Shown: positions 37,752 through 46,521, counted from the first letter of the stretch. The stretch is 64,000 nt of DNA from Amphibacillus jilinensis Y1 (GCF_000306965.1 NZ_JH976440.1:85653-149652), one strand, 5' to 3'. Translations and numbers: made by a program. The notes: a model not told the origin generated them from the sequence alone.

Positions 37752-38534
37752 ATGGCGTATAGCATTGGAGAGATTGCTGAGTTGTTTGGATTGAGTAAAG
37801 AAGCGATTAGGCATTATGAAAGGCTACATATTATAAAGTCTAATAGAAATCCTCATAATAATTATCGTTTTTACGATGAAGAAGCAGTTAACACACTGAG
37901 AGTCGTAAGATCCTATCGCTCGCTTAACTTCTCTCTGGATGAAATTATTGGCTTGATTAACTCGCAAGAAAAAGAGGCGATGTTGAACGAATTGAATAGC
38001 AAAGAAGAAATACTTAAGACAGAAATAGAACAGTTAAAGCAACAAGTTGACATCATTCACCAACAAAAGCACATGTTACAGCAATTAGATCATCAACTTG
38101 GAAAGTATCAAATTAAAACAAAGCCATCAACTTTATGGTTGTCATATAACCATGAAGACAAAAAAGATATTTTATACAAAAATACAGCGTACAGCTGGTC
38201 AAAACAAATGCCAAGCGCAAGAATATCCGCTCGTTATGTGTTAAACAAAGGTGAAATTACCAGTATCCCTGGATTTTGCATCTCATCAAAAGATGCCGAA
38301 AAGGCCAAATTGGAGCATAACGGATATATTAAGGAGTTCCCGTCTTGTAGAGCCGTTCATACTGTAATGACTAGTAACCTAGCTTTTGACCAATACATTG
38401 ATGAAACCTGGATTAATAAGGTTCTTCAGCATGAGAAAGAACACGGGTTGCAAACGAGTAATGAAATATTATCGATGGGTATCATAAAAATTGGAGACCA
38501 ATATTATTTTGAAATTTGGCACCCACTCATTTAA
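37752..38534 (+). CDS. MerR-family transcriptional regulator
   Basis: A 260-residue regulator. The winged helix SIGEIAELFGLSKEAIRHYE and NNYRFYDEEAVNTL are standard MerR. A coiled-coil dimer helix (about 90-125) is followed by a GyrI-like ligand domain of about 120 residues ending in a strand pair with YYFEIWHPL. The start ATG at 37752 lies six bases after AAAGGAGGG; a longer frame to 37713 covers that site. It lies 207 bases upstream of the secreted flavoprotein gene in the same direction and may control it. No ligand can be assigned. Confidence 0.88.
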   Translation: MAYSIGEIAELFGLSKEAIRHYERLHIIKSNRNPHNNYRFYDEEAVNTLRVVRSYRSLNFSLDEIIGLINSQEKEAMLNELNSKEEILKTEIEQLKQQVDIIHQQKHMLQQLDHQLGKYQIKTKPSTLWLSYNHEDKKDILYKNTAYSWSKQMPSARISARYVLNKGEITSIPGFCISSKDAEKAKLEHNGYIKEFPSCRAVHTVMTSNLAFDQYIDETWINKVLQHEKEHGLQTSNEILSMGIIKIGDQYYFEIWHPLI

Positions 38535-38664
38535 AAAAACATATTGACCATACAATAGCTTGATGGTTTAGGATGAAGTAGAAAAAGGTAGCTACTTTTT
38601 ATCTCTAAAATGACAAATGACCTCTAATCATTTTACTTATTAATCAGATACGTATCTAAATACT

Positions 38665-38680
38665 TGTGAATTATATCACA
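38665..38680 (+). promoter_or_regulatory. Fnr/Crp-type box before the flavoprotein gene
   Basis: TGTGA-ATTATA-TCACA is a perfect 5+6+5 palindrome identical to the Fnr/Crp family consensus used by Bacillus Fnr. A second palindrome AGATACGTATCT lies at 38646-38657, a possible MerR site. Position is about 70 bases upstream of the start codon, suitable for activation. Confidence 0.7.
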
Positions 38681-38741
38681 TATTTAAAGAGGTAAAGTCA
38701 TTACAGCAATTCCAACAGACAAACTAGAATGGGGATTTTTT

Positions 38742-40658
38742 ATGAAGAAAAGAAGTTCACTCAAACACGTACTTATCCTACTCCTATGCTTTACCATGTT
38801 GGTCATAACAGGGTGTTCAGACAAAGAGACAACTAATGATGAGGCAAAACTTTCATTTGAGCCTGGCACCTATACAGCTGAAATAGATGGAAATAACGGA
38901 CCTATTACAGTGGAAGTTACTTTTTCTGCCGACAAAATAGAGCAAGTAAACATTGTTGAGCACTTCGAAACTGAAGGGTTAGGCGATGAAGCTATGGAAA
39001 CCATCGCAAGTTTAATAGTTGATGAGCAATCACTTGATGTCGATACAGTAACCGGAGCAACAGTTGCCAGTGACGCTGTATTACAGGCTGTAGAAGACGC
39101 AGTTACTCAAGCCAATGGTAATATATTAGCATTAAAAAATGATCAGTCAGAGAAAGAAACGGAAGCGTTAGAAGCTGATGTAGTCGTTATCGGCGCGGGT
39201 ACTTCTGGCACTTCAGCAGCTATTTCTGCAGCAGATCAAGGTGCAAAAGTCATTTTAATTGAAAAAACAGGCGTCATTGGTGGCGCAAGTAACTATTCTT
39301 GGGCAGGAAAATTCTATAATTCTTCTATTTCACTAGAGAATGACTTAGAAATTGACGTTGAAGCAGAAATTTCTGATTGGATAGAAAATAATCATTGGCG
39401 AGTAGACGCTTCTGTCATTAGAGAATATGTAACTAAATCTGGTGAAACCTATGATTGGTTAAAGGAAAAAGGCTATGAAACAAGCTTCCTTAATTATAGT
39501 GATGAACCCCTTCATGTCTTACCTCCATATGAAGAACGTGAAGGCTTGTTAAGAACCATGTTGGCTAACTCCGTTGAAAAGAATGAGGGTCAGATTATAA
39601 CTGAAACAACAGCTAAAGAACTAATTACAGATAAAGATGGAAATGTTGTTGGTGTGATAGCTGAAAAAAAAGACGGGACAACACTAGAAATTAATGCCAA
39701 CAGTGTAGTGATGGCTACAGGAGGATACGCAGGTAATCCTGAAATGGTTAAAGAACACTTTGAATTTGAGGGTCCAAATGGCGGTTTAAGTCAAAACGTT
39801 GGCGAAGGGTTACACATGGCCTGGGATGCTGGAGCTAAGGTACCGATTAATTTAGGTGGACAAATGCTCCATCAAACACTAGCAAGAGCAACACATGATT
39901 TAAAAACAGATTATGAGTCTTTTCAAGCAAGCTACCCATTAATGCTAACTTATCTACCAAACTTTATGAATGTTGGCCCATCTGGCGCAAGATTTAGAGA
40001 TGAAGAAGCGACATTAACTGCAGTGGCCGCTGCCAATACAAGTGCTTTCCAAGGTGCTTATCATTATGTTATTTTATCCAAAACACAAATCGATAAATTA
40101 ACAGCCGATGGAATGAGCGGTGTGCAAGCACCTAAACTGCCAGGTATGCCTCCAGAGTTCTATGCTGATTTTGCTGATCAGTTCACATTGGAAACCCCAT
40201 GGAATGACGCACAAGAAGTTTTTGATAAGATGGTCGAAAATGGGGATGGATTTAAAGGGGACACCATTGAAGCGTTAGCAAAAAATGCTGGAATGGATGT
40301 TAAACTATTTACCGATACATTTACGCTTTATGAAGAAGCAACCCAAACAGGACTAGACACTGAATTTGGTAAATCTGAAGATTATTTACTTTCATATGAT
40401 GAAGGCCCTTACTATGCGATTACTGCAGAAGTCAATAATTTAGGTTCTGTAGGCGGCTTAGTAATCAACAAAAATTTTCAAGTACTAGACGACAACCGCA
40501 TTCCTATCAAAGGTTTGTATGCTGTCGGTTTAGAATCTGAAGGTGTCATGTTCAATGATACGTATGTTGGGAATGGTGTTGGTGTTGGCTATGCGTTTAC
40601 ATCTGGACGATTAGGTGGAGAACATGCCGCTACCGATGCGTTAGACTCAAATAATTAA
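38742..40658 (+). CDS. Secreted FMN/FAD flavoprotein reductase (fumarate/urocanate reductase type)
   Basis: A 638-residue lipoprotein (lipobox VITGC). An FMN-binding domain (about 35-125) has the covalent flavinylation motif DTVTGATVASDAV, in which ApbE links FMN to the threonine. Then comes an FAD domain of the flavocytochrome c/UrdA type: VVVIGAGTSGTSAAISAADQ, EKTGVIGGAS, VVMATGGYAGN, GPSGARFRDE and GLYAVGLESEG. Such enzymes pass electrons from the membrane to an external acceptor in anaerobic respiration. Two residues that hold fumarate in Fcc3-type enzymes, His in HTMGG and Arg in NRLGGN, are absent (here LGSVGG and TYVGNG), so the acceptor is probably not fumarate. MerR gene and Fnr-type box lie upstream. 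Confidence 0.85.
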   Translation: MKKRSSLKHVLILLLCFTMLVITGCSDKETTNDEAKLSFEPGTYTAEIDGNNGPITVEVTFSADKIEQVNIVEHFETEGLGDEAMETIASLIVDEQSLDVDTVTGATVASDAVLQAVEDAVTQANGNILALKNDQSEKETEALEADVVVIGAGTSGTSAAISAADQGAKVILIEKTGVIGGASNYSWAGKFYNSSISLENDLEIDVEAEISDWIENNHWRVDASVIREYVTKSGETYDWLKEKGYETSFLNYSDEPLHVLPPYEEREGLLRTMLANSVEKNEGQIITETTAKELITDKDGNVVGVIAEKKDGTTLEINANSVVMATGGYAGNPEMVKEHFEFEGPNGGLSQNVGEGLHMAWDAGAKVPINLGGQMLHQTLARATHDLKTDYESFQASYPLMLTYLPNFMNVGPSGARFRDEEATLTAVAAANTSAFQGAYHYVILSKTQIDKLTADGMSGVQAPKLPGMPPEFYADFADQFTLETPWNDAQEVFDKMVENGDGFKGDTIEALAKNAGMDVKLFTDTFTLYEEATQTGLDTEFGKSEDYLLSYDEGPYYAITAEVNNLGSVGGLVINKNFQVLDDNRIPIKGLYAVGLESEGVMFNDTYVGNGVGVGYAFTSGRLGGEHAATDALDSNN

Positions 40659-40671
40659 CTATAATAATAAA

Positions 40672-40711
40672 ACCCGTACCATTCTTTATTCAGGATGGTG
40701 CGGGTGCTTTT
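40672..40711. terminator. Terminator between flavoprotein and LacI-type regulator genes
   Basis: ACCCGTACCAT pairs with ATGGTGCGGGT (one G-U pair) around a 12-nt loop, followed by GCTTTTTG. The two genes converge here, so it may serve both. Confidence 0.85.
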
Positions 40712-40741
40712 TGTATTATACCACCCGAAGTCATCGTTATT

Positions 40742-41773
40742 TCACACACGTTTGTCGAGGCGTTTCGTTGAGCTTCGACAAATAATTTTGTGGGGAACGA
40801 TAATCCGTTTCGCCGGTTCATCCTGGTCTTTAACTTTCTCAATGACACATTTTGCAGCTTGAACACCAAGGTTAAATATATGAATATCTACAGTGGTAAG
40901 GCGTGGTCTAGTCATTTCAGATAGATATAAATTATTAAAACCGGTAATGGAAATGTTCTCTGGACAAGATATCCCTATTTCATCTAGCATGTTAATCACA
41001 CCAAAGCTCAAGATGTCATCGGCAATCACCATAGCAGTAGGAGGATTTCTTAATGAAAACAATTGTTTCACCGCTTTTCGCTCCCCTGAGTTCAAACATT
41101 CTACATGAACGATGTATTCGGGTGATGTTGGTAAAGTCGCAAGTTTTAACGCTTGTTTGTATCCGTGAAGTCGATCACCAGTAACAGCTATGTCAATGGA
41201 ACTACCAATAAAAGCAATATATTGATGTCCTAAATCAATGAGATGGTTAGTGATATCTTTGCTTGCCGTTATATTATCATTATCAACATAAGTCATTTTG
41301 CACTCATCTATAGATGGTTTTCCGACTAAGACAAAAGGAAAATTTGCAGTCATCAGAAAATCGATCACCGGATCAGCTTCACAGGAAGAAAGTAATATGA
41401 TGCCATCGACCTGATGACCATAAACCATTCGTTTAACTTCTTTGCATGATTGTTGCACATCCCCACCAATAGATAAATAAAGTGAATACCCTGCTTGATG
41501 CATTAAAGAACCTACGCCACGTAATAATTCACTGAAAAAAGGATGCTGAAAAATAGTTTCAGTAATTGTAGGCATGACCACACCAATTGCTTGTGTAGCG
41601 CGGACAACTAAGCTTCTTGCATTGATATTTGGATGGTAGCCTAACTGTTTCATCGCTTTTTGGACACGCTTTTTAGTGTCTAAACTAATCCTTGAACGAT
41701 CAGCAATGACATGAGAAACAGTAGACGGAGAAACATTTGCTTTCTTCGCAACATCTTTAATCGTTACAGCCAT
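40742..41773 (-). CDS. malR: LacI-family regulator, probably of the maltodextrin genes
   Basis: A 343-residue LacI-type repressor. The helix-turn-helix TIKDVAKKANVSPSTVSHVI is followed by the hinge NINARSLVVRATQAIGVVMP and a periplasmic-binding-like sensor domain. It lies downstream of and in the same direction as the MdxEFG importer, 245 bases from its last gene, with repeat copy 9 between. Control of the dextrin genes, through CGCAAGCG-type operators found before mdxE and the amylase gene, is inference from position. The start is ATG at 41773 after AGAGGATG; a TTG at 41779 is less likely. Confidence 0.8.
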   Translation of the reverse strand: MAVTIKDVAKKANVSPSTVSHVIADRSRISLDTKKRVQKAMKQLGYHPNINARSLVVRATQAIGVVMPTITETIFQHPFFSELLRGVGSLMHQAGYSLYLSIGGDVQQSCKEVKRMVYGHQVDGIILLSSCEADPVIDFLMTANFPFVLVGKPSIDECKMTYVDNDNITASKDITNHLIDLGHQYIAFIGSSIDIAVTGDRLHGYKQALKLATLPTSPEYIVHVECLNSGERKAVKQLFSLRNPPTAMVIADDILSFGVINMLDEIGISCPENISITGFNNLYLSEMTRPRLTTVDIHIFNLGVQAAKCVIEKVKDQDEPAKRIIVPHKIICRSSTKRLDKRV

Positions 41774-41817
41774 AAACAAGTCATCCTCTAAATACTTCGT
41801 TCATTATGATTTTTTTA

Positions 41818-41975
41818 AAAAAACGAACCTTCAATCAGTGGGGCTCCCTTCTCCCATTGTTTGAAGTTTGAGTGAATCGGAACATTAACGTCCGTTAGCT
41901 CCCGCCTAAATAGCTGAGCTGAGCTCCGCTCTCTATTTTAAGGCGTGTGGTTTACGGACGGTTACCTGTGTAAAC
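41818..41975 (+). repeat. Structured intergenic repeat, copy 9
   Basis: Begins AAAACGAACCTTCAATCAGT, then GGGGCTCCCTTCTCCCATTG, TTTGAGTGAATCGGAACATT and AACGTCCGTTAGCTCCCGCC. The right arm is TATTTTAAGGCGTGTGG then TTTACGGACGGTTACCTGTG. A near-consensus copy filling the gap between regulator and permease. Confidence 0.8.
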
Positions 41976-42019
41976 AAATAGCCTAGCAACTGATTAGCAG
42001 TCACTGAGGTGCTTGCCTT

Positions 42020-42859
42020 TTAACCTTTCGTTCCACCAGCAGTTAAGCCTGATATTAAATACCTTTGTAAATACAAATAGACAGCCGCTACAGGAATAGC
42101 AACTAAGATTGATCCAGCAGCAAATCTTGTAAAGTTATTAGCAAACTGATCGTTAATAAAATTGAATAATCCAACTGCAAGTGTATAATTTTCCTTGCTT
42201 GATAGAACAATAGATGGCAACAAAAAATCAAAAAGTGGCATCATAAAATTAAAGAGTGCAACAACCGCTAATATCGGTTTAGCAAGCGGAAGAACGATAC
42301 TCCAAAAAACTCTAAGATGCCCAGCGCCATCAATGCGTGCAGCCTCATCAAGTTCGCGCGGGATCGTATCAATGTAGCCCTTGACTAACCAAGCATTAAA
42401 AGGAATCTGTCCACCAAGATAAACAAATATCAATCCAGTTAGCGTATCTAGCATTCCTATCATATTTAAGAATACATACAATGCAACCATAGCCATCATA
42501 ACTGGGAACATCTGCAGCAATAGAAAGATATAAAGTGCGTTCTTTTTACCTACAAATTGATATCTAGAAAAAGCATACGCAACTAACGATGTTATAATCA
42601 CACTGCCAACCGTTACTGACACCGAAACAATTAAAGAATTTTTGTACCATAGCAAATAATCACTATTTATACTAAATAACCATCTATAATGATCCAAAGA
42701 AAAATTTTCTGGAATGATAGAAGATGAATATAAGCTCGTACCCTGATTAAAGGACATCCCGATCGTCCAAATAAGCGGATAAAAAATAGCAATAGAAGTA
42801 ATGGTTATAAACAGATACATAATTGACACTTCTACTATTGAGGTCTTTTTGGGATTCAC
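42020..42859 (-). CDS. mdxG: Maltodextrin ABC permease MdxG/MalG
   Basis: A 279-residue permease with six helices. The EAA loop reads DEAARIDGAGHLRVFWSIVL, and the C-terminus RYLISGLTAGGTKG is the classical MalG ending, which contacts the binding protein or substrate in MalFGK2. GTG at 42859 is the start. It overlaps the last base of the mdxF stop (TAGTG), so the two are translationally coupled. Third gene of mdxEFG. No dedicated ATPase is nearby; a shared MsmX-type ATPase elsewhere is expected, as in Bacillus. Confidence 0.93.
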   Translation of the reverse strand: MNPKKTSIVEVSIMYLFITITSIAIFYPLIWTIGMSFNQGTSLYSSSIIPENFSLDHYRWLFSINSDYLLWYKNSLIVSVSVTVGSVIITSLVAYAFSRYQFVGKKNALYIFLLLQMFPVMMAMVALYVFLNMIGMLDTLTGLIFVYLGGQIPFNAWLVKGYIDTIPRELDEAARIDGAGHLRVFWSIVLPLAKPILAVVALFNFMMPLFDFLLPSIVLSSKENYTLAVGLFNFINDQFANNFTRFAAGSILVAIPVAAVYLYLQRYLISGLTAGGTKG

Positions 42860-44160
42860 TATAATTCACCTTCTTCTTTAAAGGATTTGGTTTGTCTAAA
42901 TTGATAAAAAGCAAAGCATGAGATGATCATCCCCATAATCAGGGAGATGGCCGCAGCCATAGCATAATTATTCGTATCAAAGGTCAACTTATAAACCCAT
43001 GAAATTAAAATATCGGTTCCCCCTGCATTTTGCCCTCTCACCGGAGGTCCACCTTCATTAAACAAGTAGATTATGTTAAAGTTATTAAAGTTTTGCGCAT
43101 ATTGCATTATGAGTAATGGCGCCGTAGCAAACAAAACATGTGGAAGAGTAATGAATCGGAATTTCTGAAAACGCGATCCACCATCGACATCAGCCGCTTC
43201 GTACCAATCTTTAGAAATGCTTTGGAGCACCCCTGTAAATAGAGCAAAAATAAAGGGAAAACCTAACCATGTTTGAATTAAAATAACTGCTGTTCTTGCA
43301 TAGAGTGGATCACTTAACCAAGGTATCCCATCTCCACCGAACAGCGGAATGATAATATCTCTGTTAATAGCACCGAAATCATCATTAAACATGGCTGAAA
43401 AGATTAAAATCGTAACAAACGCAGGGACAGCCCAAGGCAGAATTAAAATTGTGCGAATAAGTTTTTTGAATTTTATTCTCGGGTCATTAACCATTAATGC
43501 CAAAGTCATTCCTAAGGCGATCTGTAATGTGGTTGCTACGATTGTCCATACAACCGTCCATGATAAAACACTCACAAACGTATCCTGCCAAATGGGAACA
43601 GTAACTAATTCTTTAAAATTTCCAATCCCTATCCAATCTACTAGACTTCTTGGTGGCGAAGTATAAAGACTGTAGTTAGTGAATGCTAACAGCACAGAAA
43701 AAAGCAATGGGAAGATGACGACAAAAATCATCAGTAACAACCCTGGAAATGTCATTAAATAAGGAAATGAATGATCATAAAAGCTGATAATTGACGCTTT
43801 AAATCCTTTTGGAAGGCAACCCGCTTTAATTTGTCTCGCTTGATTTCTTGCGTCTATTACATTAAAGACATACAGCGTTATCAACATAACACTCCCAATT
43901 AGCGACAAAACACCAAAAACGAGTAATCTTATCGAATGATCTTCGCCAGGAATTGTACCTAACGTTCGTAATCCCCAAAGTCCATAGTTAAGCGAATCAA
44001 TGAGTGTGATTAAAATAACCACTTCTAATAAAATAAAAATGATCCCTTTCAGAAATCTTCGATTGTAAAGCTGACCTAACCCTGCAAATACAATAGACAG
44101 TACAGTCGCAATGTTTGGATTATGTCTGTCCGCCCTTTTATTTGTTAATGTATTATCCAT
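42859..44160 (-). CDS. mdxF: Maltodextrin ABC permease MdxF/MalF
   Basis: A 433-residue permease, the size of Bacillus MdxF. An N-terminal extra region (about 15-140) has three helices, with GLGQLYNRRFLKGIIFILLE. The transport core follows, with the EAA loop YEAADVDGGSRFQKFRFITL. GGPPVRGQNAGGTDILISW near the C-terminal end is typical of MalF in maltose systems. It is second in the operon, 231 bases after mdxE with repeat copy 10 between, so the repeat is transcribed within this operon. AGGGAG precedes the ATG. Confidence 0.93.
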   Translation of the reverse strand: MDNTLTNKRADRHNPNIATVLSIVFAGLGQLYNRRFLKGIIFILLEVVILITLIDSLNYGLWGLRTLGTIPGEDHSIRLLVFGVLSLIGSVMLITLYVFNVIDARNQARQIKAGCLPKGFKASIISFYDHSFPYLMTFPGLLLMIFVVIFPLLFSVLLAFTNYSLYTSPPRSLVDWIGIGNFKELVTVPIWQDTFVSVLSWTVVWTIVATTLQIALGMTLALMVNDPRIKFKKLIRTILILPWAVPAFVTILIFSAMFNDDFGAINRDIIIPLFGGDGIPWLSDPLYARTAVILIQTWLGFPFIFALFTGVLQSISKDWYEAADVDGGSRFQKFRFITLPHVLFATAPLLIMQYAQNFNNFNIIYLFNEGGPPVRGQNAGGTDILISWVYKLTFDTNNYAMAAAISLIMGMIISCFAFYQFRQTKSFKEEGEL

Positions 44161-44206
44161 TTTGATGACTCCCTGTTTAGTAATTTATCATCCGTCTAAC
44201 TTCTGA

Positions 44207-44368
44207 GACCGATGAAACCAACCATCAATCAGTGGGCGTTTTCATTCTTTTCCCACTGATTGGGCATTGAGTGAATCAGGATACTAGCATCCGTTAGCGC
44301 CCGCCTAAATAGATTCTCTGTTCTCTATGTTGAGGCGGGCGTTTTACGGACACTTATCTTTGATAAGT
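44207..44368 (+). repeat. Structured intergenic repeat, copy 10 (inside the mdx operon)
   Basis: One of the best preserved copies. The left hairpin is a perfect 11 bp (CAATCAGTGGG / CCCACTGATTG). The second hairpin pairs CGCCCGCCTAAATAGA with TCTATGTTGAGGCGGGCG, then GTTTTACGGACAC and TTTGATAAG. It lies between mdxE and mdxF, so in mdx mRNA it is read as its reverse complement and could give unequal gene expression. Confidence 0.85.
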
Positions 44369-44390
44369 TTTCAGTGCGGTATAGGGCATT

Positions 44391-45674
44391 TTACTGGGCA
44401 CCACTTGCTTCTATGTTATTATGAATGTGTTCTACTGCTTCATCTAAAACAGAGGAAACATCCTCGCCTTCAGCTAAAAATTGTAACGCATTATTCATAG
44501 GTTCCCATACTTGAGACATTTGTGGCGTACTAGGCATAGGCACACCGTTAGCAATCTGCTCACTAAATGCAGCGAAAATCGGATCTTCAATGGCTTCTAG
44601 CGCATTTCTATTAGTCGGTAATTCTCCAGCTATTTCAGAATAGTATTCTTGATTTTCTTGATTAGTCATAAACAATGCAAGATCAGTGGCCCATGCTACA
44701 TTTTCAGAATAATAGGATACCATCCACGCTTTTGTCCCTACTAATGTTTGGGCAGGTTGACCATTAATGTCTGGAAATGGCGCAAAACCAAGGCTATCAC
44801 CTAATGCTGCTGTATAACTCGGAATACTCCATGGCCCATTAATTACAGCGCCAACTTTACCTTCAGTAAACAACCCATCAATAACATCGATAGTAGTAGA
44901 TGACGGTATTCTACCTCTCTCAAAAAAGGATTGGAATAATTCCCCGCCCTCAATGGCTCCTTCATTATTAAGACCAATATCTGTCGTATCATAATCACCT
45001 GGTTCTCCCCCAAAGATATAGGACCCATGTGTTCTGAAGAAAGGGTAAGCAAAGTATATATCATCTGGTTTCATCAGAAATCCAAATTGATCTTGCGACG
45101 GGTCAGTATGTTCATCTAGCGCTACTAATAAATCATCAATGGTTTGGGGTTCATCAATGATATCTTTGTTATAAAAGATTCCATAGGTTTCAATAACAGC
45201 CGGAATACCATAAATATCGTTAACACCATTAAATTCATATTGAACCGACTCAATAGACGCCGAGCTATATTTATCTAATTGCTCATCTGTTAAATCTAGG
45301 GGGTGAGATAATCCTTGAGCGACAATATCCCCTGTCTGATTATGAGGTTGAAAGAATAAATCGGGTCCATGACCTTCAGGCCCAGCTAAAGCTAATTCAG
45401 ACAACTGTTCTAACATTGATTTTGCCACGACATTAACTTTAATGCCTTGCTCTTCTTCATAATCTAAAGCAATTTTTTCTATAGCTTCTAATTGTTCTTC
45501 TTCATCATTGGCCCAGACCGTTAACTCTTCAGGTTTGTTCACTTCCTCACCATCTGTATTTTCTGAATTAGAATCGACATTGGTAGGATCATCTCTGTCA
45601 GGAGAACATGCACCTAATGTCAATAGTGCCACTAATAATGTGATCAAAAAAATAAGCATACTTTTATTTCTCAT
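44391..45674 (-). CDS. mdxE: Maltodextrin-binding lipoprotein MdxE/MalE
   Basis: A 427-residue lipoprotein with lipobox LTLGAC and an acidic linker. The family-1 binding fold shows LTVWANDEEEQLEAIEKIAL, GPDLFFQPHNQTG, YGIPAVIETYGIFYNKD, GAVINGPWSIPSY and AQTLVGTKAWMVSYYSEN, all close to MalE/MdxE. The start is ATG at 45674 after AAAAGGAG; the frame to 45683 is not needed. It is the first gene of mdxEFG. Its transcript has a long leader with a terminator-like hairpin, and a cre overlaps the -35 box. Confidence 0.93.
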   Translation of the reverse strand: MRNKSMLIFLITLLVALLTLGACSPDRDDPTNVDSNSENTDGEEVNKPEELTVWANDEEEQLEAIEKIALDYEEEQGIKVNVVAKSMLEQLSELALAGPEGHGPDLFFQPHNQTGDIVAQGLSHPLDLTDEQLDKYSSASIESVQYEFNGVNDIYGIPAVIETYGIFYNKDIIDEPQTIDDLLVALDEHTDPSQDQFGFLMKPDDIYFAYPFFRTHGSYIFGGEPGDYDTTDIGLNNEGAIEGGELFQSFFERGRIPSSTTIDVIDGLFTEGKVGAVINGPWSIPSYTAALGDSLGFAPFPDINGQPAQTLVGTKAWMVSYYSENVAWATDLALFMTNQENQEYYSEIAGELPTNRNALEAIEDPIFAAFSEQIANGVPMPSTPQMSQVWEPMNNALQFLAEGEDVSSVLDEAVEHIHNNIEASGAQ

Positions 45675-45698
45675 AATAACCACTCCTTTTTATTTTTG

Positions 45699-45712
45699 CG
45701 CAAGCGCTACCA
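45699..45712 (-). promoter_or_regulatory. cre or MalR-type operator in the mdxE leader
   Basis: CGCAAGCGCTACCA fits the cre consensus at 12 of 14 positions and shares the CGCAAGCG core with the operator before the amylase gene. It lies 25 bases upstream of the mdxE ATG, inside the transcribed leader, where bound repressor would act as a roadblock. Confidence 0.55.
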
Positions 45713-45752
45713 TTTAAATCTTTAGTCTAAAGTAAAACAACCCTCCTTCCCC

Positions 45753-45829
45753 AAAAAAACAACCCCGACTTTTTATAAAAAAAGCCGGGGTTGTTTGCAA
45801 TAATCGCAAAAGCAGCGCCCTCAATTTGA
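45753..45829 (-). promoter_or_regulatory. Leader element with terminator-like hairpin before mdxE
   Basis: A block of about 77 nt nearly identical to the leader at 46553-46628 of the divergent glucanotransferase gene. It starts CAAATTGAGGGCGCTGC, passes TTTGCGATTATTGCAAA and ends in a hairpin (45757-45796) in which AAACAACCCCGGCTTTTT pairs with AAAAAGTCGGGGTTGTTT, followed by a T run. It lies after the promoter and before the gene, in the sense orientation, as an attenuator would. Confidence 0.7.
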
Positions 45830-45858
45830 GAATTGAGTAATAACTAGGTTGTGCCATC

Positions 45859-45896
45859 ATTTTATATAATAAAATTAATTTATGCAAGCGTTTTTT
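45859..45896 (-). promoter_or_regulatory. mdxEFG promoter with overlapping cre
   Basis: On the minus strand TTGCAT (45887-45882), a 17-bp spacer and TAAAAT (45864-45859). TGCAAGCGTTTTTT at 45883-45896, a cre-like or MalR-like site, covers the -35 region. The transcript would start near 45852, giving a leader of about 180 nt. Confidence 0.65.
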
Positions 45897-45924
45897 CGAA
45901 ATAAAATTTTAAAACATGAAACAC

Positions 45925-46068
45925 ATCTTCAATCCGTCGGCGGTTTCGTTATTCGCCCACTGATTGGTAGCTGAGTGGATCAGAACATTAGCTCCCACCT
46001 AATTAGATTTACTCTACTCTCCATTTTGTGAAGGACGTTTTACGGATGGTACTCTGCGCTAAATTAAA
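45925..46068 (+). repeat. Structured intergenic repeat, copy 11
   Basis: CTTCAATCCGTCGGCGG, CGCCCACTGATTGG, TGAGTGGATCAGAACATTAG, CTCCCACCTAATTAGA, then TTTTACGGATGGT. The ACGTCCGTT segment is deleted. It lies in the divergent mdxE/glucanotransferase gap, upstream of both promoters. Confidence 0.7.
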
Positions 46069-46201
46069 CCTCATACTTCATTTAGTCAGATTATATTAAA
46101 AGCGTGACGAAATTATGTATCGAGCCATCATTCATCATGGATTAATTCATAATCAATAGTGAATAGGCTTAGCTTTGCTACTGCTTCCTAATACCAAAGC
46201 T

Positions 46202-46403
46202 AATAAAACGAACCTTCATGTGCGAAGAGCTACAGGATGTAAGTCATGCAGACGTTGCCACAGGACGTGCGGTTTTAGTCTATGGTCTTACTGATTGTTG
46301 CGTGGGTCAGGACCTTAACGTCCGTTATCACCTACCGATAGGATTTACCTCCGTTCTCGATTTTGAAGTGGGTATCTTATGGACAGTGATCTGTGATAAC
46401 AAA
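46202..46403 (+). repeat. Structured intergenic repeat, copy 12 (long form)
   Basis: Begins AATAAAACGAACCTTCATG. The long-form insert has two loop hairpins: CTAC-AGGA-TGTAAG, then CATGCAGACGTTGCCACAGG with ACGTGCGG and TTTTAGTCTATG. TCAGGACCTTAACGTCCGTT, a weak second hairpin and TTATGGACAGTGATCTGTGA follow, and it ends TAACAAAAG. Confidence 0.75.
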
Positions 46404-46492
46404 AGCAAAAATCCCCCTCGCCCAATTTTTTGGATTGCAATCGATTTCGTCAAAATATACCACTGCTCTTTTAAATTAATCTTTAATAGTTA

Positions 46493-46521
46493 TTGACATT
46501 GTCAATTGATCTTGTAATAAT
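46493..46521 (+). promoter_or_regulatory. Promoter of the glucanotransferase gene
   Basis: TTGACA (46493-46498) and AATAAT (46516-46521) are 17 bp apart. GACATTGTCAATTG just after the -35 includes a TTGACA/TGTCAA inverted pair that could be an operator. The leader would be about 160 nt long. Confidence 0.7.

Noticed and set aside
46218-46496. Open frame of 92 codons in the divergent gap before the glucanotransferase gene
   Set aside because: It lies inside repeat copy 12 and the promoter, has no ribosome site and no protein-like composition.
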